Shown here piece after piece: positions 1 through 11,784 of a stretch of 64,000 nucleotides of DNA (its first letter is position 1; each line of letters starts with the position of its first letter). The stretch lies in contig JASWJB010000181.1 in the NCBI GenBank assembly GCA_032433595.1, forward strand, positions 24,880-88,879. The letters run 5' to 3'. The notes beneath the pieces were generated by a model, which worked only from the letters and a program-made list of their open reading frames with translations, was not told the origin of the DNA and searched no databases. This DNA is from Conoideocrella luteorostrata (Eukaryota > Ascomycota > Sordariomycetes > Hypocreales > Clavicipitaceae). Position numbers and translations under genes: made by a program.

Positions 1-664
1 CCAATTAAATGTAAACACATCTTCAGAATGTCTCATATGAATCAACTGCTTACGAAACGTAAATGTAGGCCACCAGCAATACCAGACTCAGCCCTGAGAT
101 AAATGTTTTCTTCGTGCATGGTGGCGTCTGTGGGAGGCCGTAACGTGGCTTGGCCTCAGTAGCCATTTGTTCTATCCTTGCCATTTACTGGCTAGTGGGA
201 CCCTGCAATCGAGCCATCAGCAGATAGGATGGATTTACGTAGGTCATCTTCAGCCTCGACAGCTTGAACGTGTAAGGTGGTGTGTGAAAGGGCCCAATCT
301 GCCACCGCACTAGCCAACCGGCTTACCAAACAAAATCCGGATATGCAGCGTAGCTGCAGCTGTACGCCGAGACCTGTCCTGTATGCACACGTCAGCCTCC
401 TACCTTTGCAACGTCTGGGTGTAGTGCGACCTGAGAGAATTATCAGGTAGCCTTTGAGTCATAATCTTGGAATGAGTCTGCAACGTGCGTGCAGTTTATT
501 GGCCGATCGGTAGCGCTGTCATGAGCACCTTGTGAAGGCGTGCCGACAATTCATTTTTCGTCCATGTCTTTGACTCAAATTTAAAAGGACGGCCATCTAG
601 ACGAGAAAAATAGTATTGTCAAACTGGAGTTCACTCAACAAAATACCCTGTCATTTATGAGAAA
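1..664. other. Intergenic, no gene seen
   Basis: No open frame of convincing length or recognisable family is visible on either strand. The stretch leads into the deaminase gene and probably contains its promoter, but I see no specific motif to name. Confidence 0.5.
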
Positions 665-2292
665 ATGAACTCAACGCTAATTCAGCACTTCTACCAAGCC
701 ATTGTGTTGGAATATTCTTTGATCAAGTCATGCAGGCCAAATGTAAGAGCAGCTGATCATGCAAGTATCAAAGACAATGATCCACTTCTTTCCCGACAGC
801 AAGCATTCCAGAGTTTTGTCAATAAGGTAGCGCAGATATGTGACAACGCGCGAGGAGGACCAACTGTAACTGCTGTGGTCGTCCTTCGGGGGGAATGTGG
901 CCCTATTTATGTTTTTGCATCAAACGGTCTGCATGCCGATCACTTGAATGCGACAAAGAGGTTTTTATGTGACATCTTTAGCTTCGTCCGGGACAATTAC
1001 GCCAATATCAAGCGAAAAGCTTTGGAGAAGCAAATTCTCTGGCGCATTCTCCTGTTTAACCTTCCAAGGCTTGAGGACTATCTGAAGTTACTGGACATAT
1101 ATCTCGAAGAATGTATCTGCGACTGTGAAAGACAGGATGTACCAGAAAGTGAGCACACCCTGGGAACTATTGTTGGCGGTAGTGCCATACCTAATATCAT
1201 ACAGTACAAGAACTTCTCCCGGAGCTGCTCTATTTAAAAGAGAGAGTGCAATTTGAAATGGACATTATGTCTAGTGAAAATGCGCGGTCCAAATGTTAGT
1301 TTCTAACAAGCCTTCTGTTATCGATCAATGAATAAATAAATAAGTAAACTAACAACCTTTAAGTTCTCAGCGATACCGAGACCCTTATCAAGGCCATCCG
1401 GTCTAAGACAGACTCGACACTAGGGGGGGCAATCCAGCAGAGAGCGAGGGATGAGGACCTTACTAGATCAGAGTCATGGTGTGAACTACGCCATTATCTA
1501 GGTCGCTTACTCTCTTTTCGTACAGCTGCAGAGGTTATTGTGTCTACATACCGAATATGGTCCGAGCTCTTTCTCGATTTTACGGTCATACCGCTTCCTT
1601 CAGGCAGACCATCCCCCCGACCCATATCCAAGACGGATCTGACAGCCAAGGAAATCATTGAGAGTATGATTGCCGATGATAAAACCCGAAATATCTGTCT
1701 CAGCCAAGCCGAAGAAATGCAAAAATTCGGGTTGGACCAGCTGATCGCTGAGCAAGCAAGCAAGAAAAAGTTTCGGCCGATAGTTCACGCAGAGGTTCTT
1801 GTCCACAACTATCTTTTGAGAGAGAAGATTTTGCATGAGAACGAATACTGGAATCGCCAAATATATATTGGTAGCAGCAAGCCGACATGCCGACTTTGCT
1901 CATACTATTTCAGTATACACCCTGACCGCGTTAATGTTCGTGCGACTCACAATAATCTTTACCCCAATTGGCGGCTTCCCGATTCCGGGATAGATGCGAC
2001 GACAGGAATTGACGGAAAAGAAAAATTAAGTCTGATGTATACGATGACTGAGAAGATCCGCAGCGATGCCATCAGGACATTGGATGCAAGATCGTCACCT
2101 GGAAAGAAACACGACTCAAACACCTATTCGGGGTTTGCAAACTCTCTCAAGTATTGGGGTGGCTCAGGGACGCTCAACATCGCCTATTCAAACACGTTTG
2201 AACTGATTGACCAAGATGATTCGTCTGACACAGACTCGGCTATGGGTATGGATGAGGACGGCGGAGTATCTTTGAATGTCGACACTGATTGA
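665..2292 (+). CDS. OTT_1508-type nucleic acid/nucleotide deaminase-like protein
   Basis: Two exons give one frame of about 470 residues: 665-1148 and 1364-2292. The intron has donor GTGAGC at 1149, a CTAAC branch site near 1348 and an AAG acceptor at 1363. A second donor at 1179 also keeps frame, so the junction is uncertain by ten residues. The C-terminal half carries a cytidine-deaminase-fold zinc signature: His-Ala-Glu in IVHAEVLVHNYLL, then Pro-x-Cys-x-x-Cys in SKPTCRLCSYYF about 37 residues on. This matches the fungal OTT_1508-like deaminase family (PF14441). The family is predicted to deaminate nucleic acids or nucleotides, but its substrates are mostly unproven. The C-terminus is acidic (DQDDSSDTDSAMGMDEDGG). 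It converges on the next gene with a 296-bp gap. Frame and active-site residues look intact. Confidence 0.8.
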
Positions 2293-2588
2293 TTGTTGTG
2301 TGGTAATGCTATGCTGTGTCCTGGTACTGTCTAATCTCCTTCCCTCCGCTAATTTACTTTTCGAAACGTCGTGGTAACGGTATAAATAAGTATACCTATT
2401 GAAGTGCCTTAGATATGAAATATCAAGTCGTAGATACAGAGCAGGTTCCGGCGAAACATCTGCTTTGTAAGGAAGCATTACATTATGATGCGAGTCATGC
2501 GATTTTGTGTGAAGAAAGTATTCATGTAACTAGCTTTTAGGCAATGTGAGTCCAAATTGTTCTACGCTTAAATATTTATATTGTAGCG

Positions 2589-4109
2589 TCAATAGCGGCA
2601 ACGCCCACAATAGACGCATTCTGCGTCACAGGCTGTATAGTCACGCGCCTCGGCAATGTATTCTTCGAAAAAATCATCTCCCCTTGTTAAATCGCCATTT
2701 GTATCGCAGTATGAGCCAACACCGACTTCTTCTTCGTCATGTTCGAATTCCTTATCTTCATCCACCGCACGGTTTGTGAGCCATACTCTCCATCTTTTGC
2801 CGGCGTCGTTGGATAAAAGTGAAGGTACATCAGGCATTTGATCCCTGATATGGAGACATTCGTCTCCTGCGCTGAAGGTGATCTCCATTTTCCCATTCGG
2901 CTGCCCCCTCGCAAGATCTACGATTCGTTGAAGGAGAGTAGCAAACTTAAGGAGATGCTTTTCATTTTCTCTTTCCCATGCTTGTAGATTGGTTCGAACG
3001 TCCAAGACCTTGATATCATCAAACGTTCCAGATGAATGGTAGGCGAGGATGAAGTTGGAGATGTGTCGGAGCCACAGGCGTGGCATCTGGGAAGCTATGA
3101 CGGCATCTTGGTCGAGTTTACGGCGACTGGAACGGGTTTTGAGTTCAAAGACAGCTTCCTGCGGGATTGAGACCCCAGCGGTGGAGGTTTCGAGAGCGCC
3201 GCCGAATCGTGGTGATGCGGCCAAGGAGACGGCCAAAGAAGACGCGAGTGCCTCTAGGGACGTATGTGAGCCATCATGTTCCATTTTGAAACTGGTATCG
3301 ACCGGTTCAATATTGCCCATCTTATCTGGAAGATATCCATCGCCCTCAAATAGACATAAACACTTGAACCCGCCGAAGAGGTAGCGCACAACGCGCTGAT
3401 GCGATGCAGAGCCACGAACAGCAGATTCCCATGTAGTATAGACCTCCGGGAAAGTGTGGCCGTAACCTCGAACGTCGGGAATGGTATCCATCGGCGATTT
3501 CTCACGGCGGACAAAATGGACGGTTCTACCAACCACCTCGACGAGTATTCGAAAGGGCTCCGCATCTCTGTTTACAAATCGCAGTAGGTTGCCGAGGGTG
3601 CTGGCGCAGCCAAATACATCGATGGGATCAGCTGTTTTAGTCTTCGGGGAATTTTTGTTCATCCTCAAGATTGCCTCAACGGCTGGCTCTAGAGGATGAT
3701 CAGGATAACGAGCCGCATTCCGGTCACGATAAAAGATACCGGAGTCTTCGTTCAGTTTCTGTGGTACTGCAAGCGGCGTCCACTTTGCTGGCATACCTAG
3801 AACTTCAGTCAGACCCTTCGAGTAATTGGGTTTGATAGCAAAGTGTCACGAACCTGGGACGATCATGGACGATCCGGCCCTGTCCATCCAGTTGTAAGAC
3901 GCAATAGTCTCGCATTCAAGAATTCGAGCATTGGCGGGCTCCTGAGGATTTTCGGATAGATCATCTAGGCTTATTGACTGCTGCACGGCTCCGAGCGGCG
4001 CGGCGGGCCTCCCGTCAGGTTCTCTCCCACTGAGATGGCGCTGAGAGCGCCAAGGAGTCTTAGGAAACCGACCGCCGACGCCTCGTTCTTTGGCATTCCA
4101 CACGGACAT
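2589..4109 (-). CDS. Fungal 'GGPP synthetase-labelled' family protein with DXO/Rai1-like motifs
   Basis: Two exons, 4109-3854 and 3796-2589, are joined across a 57-nt intron (donor GTTCGT, branch CTGAC, acceptor TAG) and encode 487 residues. The junction restores the family sequence SYNWMD...MIVPG|MPAKWTPL. I recognise this as the ascomycete family often annotated 'geranylgeranyl pyrophosphate synthetase', with DVRGYGHTFPEVYTTWE and SHQR.VRY.FGG. No DDxxD prenyl-synthase motif is visible, so that label is probably wrong. What can be seen is FEGDGYL (E-x-D), then FELKTRS (E-L-K), then QMPRLWLRH followed by an aromatic/Gly stretch. That order resembles the metal-binding E-x-D...E-x-K core of DXO/Rai1 decapping nucleases (PD-(D/E)XK fold). 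The fold assignment is my inference. The C-terminus has a Cys cluster (CDAECVYCGRC). The gene is head-to-head with the helicase-AAA gene. Confidence 0.75.
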
Positions 4110-4739
4110 TTTGATGAATTAGAAAAATGTGTTGGTTTCTGCTCTTGTGTGTGTCATAATTCAGCAAGTGCGGACGGCAAACTCCCCAAGTTCTACGCTG
4201 CGAAACGGGCTGTCAAGACGCAATAGAATCGTATTGGCTGAAACCATCCACCGAGACAGATCAGGCATCAATTTTGTGGCGCTTGCGGGGTTTGGCAGCC
4301 AGCTGCTGTCTCTTCTCCAGAATTTAGGAGATTTCAAGATTTCATTCGTAAACCCGATGCGCATAAGCAGCCACTTGGTGTAACAGTGATATGCTGGAGG
4401 CCGACCGGTTTTCATGCAACCCCGCTGATTGTCACAGCTCTATCCCACGCCCTAGCCGTTGTGGCTGGCGATGAGTCGACGGGCGTGTCTCAAACTGTTA
4501 TGAGGGTGGCACAACGTGTGCCAATGAACCGTCGTAAGGCTGCGGGTGCCGCACTATGAGAACTTTTATCTGCGTGGCATACCCGACTGAGTTTTAGCAC
4601 GAGCTCTATCGGAGCAAAATCCGGGATCTTTGTAGGATTTCCGAAGGTTTTCAACTTTCAAGTGCTGCTATAACGCTAAATCGTGAATTGATACGTCTCT
4701 TTTGCGCCATAATCAGGGAGCCCTAGGCTACCTTTCAGA
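4110..4739. promoter_or_regulatory. Divergent intergenic region, shared promoter candidate
   Basis: This 630-bp gap separates the start codons of the minus-strand DXO-like gene and the plus-strand helicase-AAA gene. It contains no supported ORF, so both promoters must lie here or overlap the first exons. I see no specific operator; the call rests on geometry alone. Confidence 0.4.
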
Positions 4740-7700
4740 ATGCTTCATACCAACGCATCGGCTGGGAGGGCTGATCGCCTAAAGAAAGTCTTTACCAGTT
4801 TTCTTAAAGGGCAACGATCAATCTCAAGCGAACACGACGCTCAGCTGTTCCTTGAGGCCGTCCGAATCCAGGAGTCAGCTTCTACCTGCCTCGAGAAAAT
4901 TATATCCAGCGCGTGCGGTCTTCACGGCATACGACAAAGTGTTCGTGCTAGCACAGATGACCAATTCGTCTGCAAGCACGTTATTCCGTTTCTTGCTTAC
5001 ATCTCTAATCCGGATGTGAAAGCCGTCTGCGGGGGCCAGTTTCTTTGGAAAGCCATCGCTACCATCGTGAACCCTCCGACGGTATGGTCGGCACTGGTGC
5101 AACTCTATGTCAATGACGGCTTCCTGGATAAGCAGGCTGACGTCGAAACCTTTGCCTGGCTTTGCATCGAGGTTGCAACTCACCCAGACACAGACTTGGC
5201 CTTTGCTACCGACGACATCATAACTGCGCTGGAAAAGCGCCCATTGCTGAATCATGCCAGTCGCCAGATCCGCGAGTTCGGCTATCGAATCCAGAAGATT
5301 CTCCAATTGAAGTCATCGTCAAAGGTGGCTAACTCGACCGACACAGATAGCCCTGGAGGGAGGCACGATAACGATTTCGCCGATTTTCGACAGATTTCTG
5401 TGTATCCAACAGCGGATGAATTTTCTTCTACAGAACGGTCGTTTTACCGCCGCGCAGTAGAGGTTGAAAAGGCAGACCCAACAGTGAAGGCTAACTGGCA
5501 CCTTGACAATCAGTTTCGTCTTCTCCGTGAAGACATGCTTGAAGAGCTTCAGGAAGATGTTCGAATTGCCACTGGAAGAAAGAAAAGTCATAGGCGTGTG
5601 CAGGTTCTTGGAAATTTGCTCCCAGTGGGAATTGATTCCGGTGATGACAAGCGAGGACGCTGCTGTGCGCTGATGGTAGGCGTTGGATCTGGTCTCCAAG
5701 TTCTTTCGAAGAAGACCTCCGCGCAACGCGAGAAATACCTCAAAGAGAACACTAATTTCCTCCGCCATCAATCCTTTGGAGCCTTGTACTTGCCAGATAA
5801 CATAGTTGGGTTTGCATTCGTGATCCGTGACGTTGTCAAGCTTATTCAGGATCCACCTATCCTTGGACTTCAATTTACGGATGGTAATGTTCTGGCTCGT
5901 GCTCTTACCGCGTTTCAAAAATCTTCTTGGCTTAAATTCGTGGTTGTGGACACTCCTGTGTTTGCGTATGAGCCTGTTCTGCAGCAGATCAAAGGCATAG
6001 TTGAGTTACCATTGGACAAACAGCTTCTGGGGTTGCAGGAGCAAAGTGATATGGATGATGCCAAGGACAAGCTTGTACCAGCCAAGAACATACAAAACTT
6101 TGTTGAAACTTATCGACAACGCCCTTCGGGGTCTGCCAAGATTCGCATCGGCAATGGTATATACACATTAGACGAAGCCCAGCTTGATGCTCTCATCTAC
6201 GCAGTCGAAAGCTCACTGTCGGTGATTCAAGGTCCACCTGGTGAGTTTGGACGTCTTACTAAGGCCGAAATGCTTCCTTAACATTCTACCTATAGCTGAC
6301 TGAGTCATTAAGGTACGGGTAAGTCATTCATCGGAGCTCTAGCAGCCAAGATGTTGCTGAAATATTCGCCTGCGCGCCTTCTTGTTCTTTCGTACACCAA
6401 CCACGCACTTGATCAATTTCTCGAAGACCTCCTTAAAATCGGTATTGATCCAGAGATGATGACGCGCCTTGGGTCAAAATCCACAGCTGCCACACTCTGT
6501 CTATCATTTGACGCCCAATTTCGTAAATCGGATAGTCGATTACCCAAGGGGACTTATGACAATGTGTCTCACCTCAAAGAGGAAATAAGTGATTTGCGAG
6601 ATTCCATTGAGGAAGGTTTTAAAACAATAGAAGCTCAGCCATCATTCACAGATATTTTGGACTATCTAGAATTCTGCGGTGATAGCCTATCCGAACTCGC
6701 GTGGCGTGCTTTTCAGATACCCAGTGACAAAGACGGTTTCACTACCATGGGCGGAAAAGGACAAAAAGTGCAGCCGGACTATCTTATTAGCCAATGGATG
6801 CGGGGAAAAGGACCTGGAGCCTTTTCCAAACGTGTTGACGCAGATTGTCGGTCACTTTGGGAAATGCCGAAAGAAGAAAGAGCGAAATGCTCGGGTCAAT
6901 GGGTGGAAGCCCTTAGGATAGAGCAGACGGAAGCTTTGAAATCGAGCATTATTCGTTTCGACGAAGCGCAACGTCAAATCGACGTCCTTTTCAGCCAAGC
7001 CAAATGCTCCTTCATCAAGAGGAAGAGAGTCATTGGATGTACTACCACGGCTGCGGCAAAATACTCCTCCCTTATCAAGGCAGCGGAGCCTGACTGCGTC
7101 TTGGTCGAAGAAGCGGGTGAAATCCTGGAAGCCCATGTTCTGGCTGCCTTGAATCCGACTGTGAAGCAGCTGATCCTGATTGGGGACCACAAGCAACTAA
7201 GACCGAAATGCAAGAACTACTCTCTAAGTGTTGAGAGAGGAGACGGTTACGACCTCAACAGATCCTTATTTGAGAGGCTGATCTTGCAGCAGCACCGGCA
7301 TGTTGTTCTGCGCAAGCAGCATCGGATGGATCCAGATATATCGCAGTTGGTCCGAGAAATGACGTACCCTGACTTGTTGGACGACGAAAAGACTCTCGAC
7401 CGGCCCCGCACTCGCGGGCTGCGTTCGAAGGTGCTGTTTGTGAACCACGATCACCCGGAGAAGGAGGTGGATAAGATGGAAGACCGCCTCGATAACGGAC
7501 AGAAGGCTAGCAAAGAAAACTTCTTTGAGGCTGACATGGTTCTGAAAACCGTCAAGTACTTGGGACAGCAAGGATACCAAACGAACAATATGGTTGTCCT
7601 GACACCGTATTTGGGACAGCTGCGCCTGCTGAGGGACATGCTGATCAAAACCAATGACCCGGTTCTGAGCGATCTTGACTCACATGAGCTCATCCGAGCA

Positions 7701-10700
7701 GGTCTCCTTACATCTGCGGCTGGGAAAGTTGACAAAGGGCAGATCCGGCTCTCGACTATTGGTGAGTTCCTTCCCGTCAATTATTTTCAACATGAAGCCC
7801 TCTGATCAATATGTTTACAACTGTCTAGACAATTATCAGGGAGAAGAGAGTGACATCGTCATTGCATCACTCACCCGCAGCAACAGCAAAGGCGACATCG
7901 GCTTCATGAAAGCGCCTGAGCGTCTCAATGTTTTGCTTTCAAGAGCACGAAACTGTCTCATTTTGTATGGAAACATGGAAACCTTTATGGCATCGACACA
8001 AGGCAAGAGTTGTTGGATTCCGTTCTTTACTTTGCTGAAGCAGAAGGAATTTTTGCAAGACGGCTTGGCCGTTCAGTGTGAACAGCACCCAGACCGAGTT
8101 TCCATGATTTCGAGCCCCCCAGATTTTGAGCTCAAATGCCCTGATGGCGGTTGCTCTGAAGCCTGCGGAGTCGCTCTCAAGTGTGGTCTTCACACTTGCC
8201 AACGCCGGTGTCATCGGCTTGCAGACCACAGTAACACACCTTGTGGTGAGGTCATTCGCAAAACATGCGACAAACAGCACGAGTTCAACGTCAAGTGCAG
8301 TGAAAAGAGCGCAAGGTGTCCAGAGTGCTGTAAGATAGAAGAGGACCTCCGCCGACGGGCGGCCAGGGATCTTGAGATTGAGAAAGCGACGCTTTCGCGT
8401 CGTGAGAACTACCGCCGAGAGCTTCAGGAAATACAAGACGAAATCGCACATGAAAAACGTCTTAAGAAAGACGATGAAGAAATGAACCAGCAAAAACAAA
8501 CTTTACAGCAGCATAAAGCTGACTTGGCAGAGTTGAAAGAGACAAATGCGAGAGTGAAGTCCATGAAAAAAGCGGCACAGGACATGAAAACCCCTCCTAG
8601 CAACAACTCTAAACCAGAAAACAAAGATAAGGACACGATAGAGCCTGGAAGTGCGAGACACGAGTGGGAACTTATGAAGGTGGAGGAGCTTGCTAATAGC
8701 AACGTTTTAGACACCCTTATGAGCATGATTGGGCTGGAGAGTGTCAAGAAGAAATTTCTTGAGATTAAGACAACTGTTGATACTGCAACCAGGCAAGGGA
8801 TTTCTACCGAGAAAGAGAGGTTTGGATGTAGCCTTTTAGGACATCCTGGCACAGGTGAGCAAACCACGCCGAGTGACAGGGTAATGGAGCTTACATACTG
8901 ACTACCCTTGATAGGCAAGACAACGGTGGCAAGGCTGTACGCCAATTTTCTCACCTCTATGGGAGTTCTTGCTGGCAGCTGCTTCAAAGAGACGACTGGA
9001 TCAAAACTTGCCAACCTGGGGGTCGCAGGCTGCCAGGCGCTTCTGGACGAGATGCTAGACAACGGCGGGGATGTCGTATTTATCGATGAAGCATATCAGC
9101 TATCATCGGGAAATAGCCCTGGGGGTCGAGCAGTCCTGGATTTTCTTCTCGCGGAGGTAGAAAATTTGACATCCAAGGTCTGCTTTATTCTTGCCGGATA
9201 TGCCAAGCAAATGGAGTCTTTCTTCGCCCATAACCCCGGCTTCCCTAGTCGATTCCCTCTTGAGATGCGATTCGACGACTATACCGACGATGAGCTGCTC
9301 AAAATATTGGAATTGAAAACGAATTCGAAATATCGTGGTCGCATGAAGATCGACGGTGGCTCTAGTGGGCTGTATTGCCGAATCGTTGCCCGGCGTCTCG
9401 GTCGCGGGCGAGGCAAAGACGGTTTTGGTAACGCACGAGCAGTGGAAAACATGCTGGCTGTAATAAGCCGCCGACAAAGCCAACGGCTGAGGCGTGAACG
9501 ACATGCAAAAACGAAGCCCAAGCCGGACGATTTGCTTTTTACCAAGGAGGATCTCATTGGCCCGGAACCGTCAAACGCCCTGGTCAAGTCAGAATGTTGG
9601 ACCAAGCTTCAAAGTCTCATAGGATTGGACTCGGTGAAAGCATCGGTAAAGACCCTCCTTGACAGCATTCAGGCAAACTACCAGCGAGAGCTGAAAGAAG
9701 AGCCGATCCTTGAGTATACCTTGAACCGTGTCTTTCTGGGCAGTCCGGGGACGGGCAAAACGACGGTGGCCAAGCTGTATGGGCAGATTCTCGTTGACAT
9801 TGGTTTGCTGTCCAACGGCGAAGTGATTGTTAAAAATCCATCAGATTTCGTCGGGGGCGCCCTCGGACAGTCTGAACAACAAACGAAGGGTATTCTGTCC
9901 GCGAGTGAGGGCAAGGTTCTGGTCATAGACGAAGCGTACGGACTGTACGGTGCGTCTGATCCGTACAAAACAGCCGTCGTGGATACTATCGTATCAACCG
10001 TTCACAGCTTACCCGGTGATGACCGGTGCGTTCTATTGCTCGGCTACACGGACCAGATGGAAGAGATGTTCCAGAATGTCAATCCTGGTCTTAGCAGGCG
10101 TTTCCCTCTCCGTTCGGCTTTTGTATTTGAAGATTTCGATCAGCCGCAGCTAGCCAGCATTCTTGATCTGAAGCTTAAGCAACAAGGGTTCGATATCACA
10201 AGCGAGGGCAAGAAAGTCGCCTTGGACGTGTTAAACAGAGCGCGTAACCGTCCGAATTTCGGCAATGCCGGGGAGGTAGACATACTGCTCAATGACAGCA
10301 AAAGTCGGCATCAACTGCGCCTTTCCACAGGCAAGACACAACGCACCTCAACGCTGGAAGCTGTCGATTTTGATGAAGACCACAGAAGGCTCGAGACATC
10401 CAAGACCAACATTGCACAGTTCTTCAAAGACACAGTCGGGTGTGGGCACGTCATTTCACTTTTAGAGGGATACCAGGAGACGGCGCGGACAATGACCACG
10501 CTTGGTCTGGAGCCAAAGGAGAATATCCCCTTCACATTTCTCTTCCGAGGGCCCCCCGGAACCGGGAAATCAACAACGGCACGCAAGATGGGTAAAGTAT
10601 TCTATGATGCGGGATTTCTCTCCAGCGCTCGGGTTCTAGACTGCTCTGCTTCAGACCTTATTGGCTCTTATGTTGGGCAGACTGGGCCGAAAGTCCTCCA

Positions 10701-11784
10701 GCTACTCGAAAAAGCCCTGGGAATGGTGCTGCTCATTGATGAAGCTTACAGACTAGCCGATGGCCAATTTGCTAAGGAGGCTCTAGATGAGCTTGTGGAT
10801 GCGATTACAAAGCCGAGATACAATAAACGACTGGTGATCATCTTGGCTGGCTATGAGAAGGATATCAACCACCTTTTGAGCACCAATTCAGGGCTAAGTA
10901 GTCGGTTTCCGGAAGTCATCGAATTTCGTGGGCTTCAGGCCGAAGAATGTTTCGACTTGCTCGCGACAAGGTTGTCGCAGCAGAAGATGGCTCTGCAACA
11001 AAAAGGAAAAGGGACAATGGACATTCATTGTGTAGACAATCCATCTGACGAATTTCGAACGAAAATCTGCAAATCATTTGACAGTCTGACACGACTACCA
11101 GGATGGGCCAGTGCTCGAGATGTGGAAACAGTCGCGAAGACGGTGTTCAAGGAAACGATTAAAAGCATTGCCCAAGGTGCAGATATATCCGCTATTACCG
11201 TCTCAGAGACGATAGTACACACTACCATACACAGCATGATCAGAGAGCGGATGAGCCGGGCAACTCAGGTAATACGGCCACCTGCACACGATTTCCAGCA
11301 ACGCCTACCTTCACCACACCAGCCCCCAGCAGTCATCAAAGACCTAAAGCAGATAATGACGCCAGAGCAGGACCAACACATTGAAAGGGTAGAGGAAGAG
11401 GCCACAACCGATCTTCATCAACCAGCTTCTGACGATCCTCCCGAGTCCATTTACGGCCAGCGCAGAGGGGCCGTACGGGATGCAGGCGTAAGCGACGAGG
11501 TCTGGGACCAGCTGCAAAGGGATATGGAGGCTGAGAGTCTGCGCGACGAGAAATACAAGGCAAAACGGAAGCTGAAAGGGGAAACTACAGACGATGCTCT
11601 GAGGGAAAAGATAATAAAAGAGCTAATAGAGGAAGAGGAGCGTAGGAAGAAGGAAGCCGAGATGAAGAAGAAGCTACAGATGCAAGGTCGGTGCCCAGTG
11701 GGCTACGAATGGATTCGCCAGGATGACGGCTGGCGCTGCGCTGGCGGCTCACATTTCATGTCCAACGAAGAAGCATCAAGATGA
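4740..11784 (+). CDS. SF1 (UPF1/ZNFX1-like) helicase with NFX1-type cysteines fused to three CbbX/SpoVK-type AAA+ modules
   Basis: Four exons (4740-6240, 6313-7761, 7829-8854, 8915-11784) sum exactly to 2282 codons. The introns are 72, 67 and 60 nt. Residues 1-480 form an N-terminal region. A superfamily 1 helicase core follows: Walker A GPPGTGKS at about 500, VLVEEAGE near 764, then STIDNYQGEESDIV and LSRARNCLIL. A Cys/His-rich NFX1-like segment (CGLHTCQRRCHRL) lies near 1085-1150 and leads into a charged coiled coil. Three AAA+ modules follow with P-loops near 1325 (GHPGTGKTT), 1602 (GSPGTGKTT) and 1870 (GPPGTGKST), each with an IDEAY Walker B. The tail ends CPVGYEWIRQDDGWRC. Related fungal proteins are annotated as NFX1-type or stage V sporulation protein K-like ATPases. 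ZNFX1 and UPF1 relatives act on RNA, and CbbX-type AAA modules remodel proteins. No damage was seen. Confidence 0.9.
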
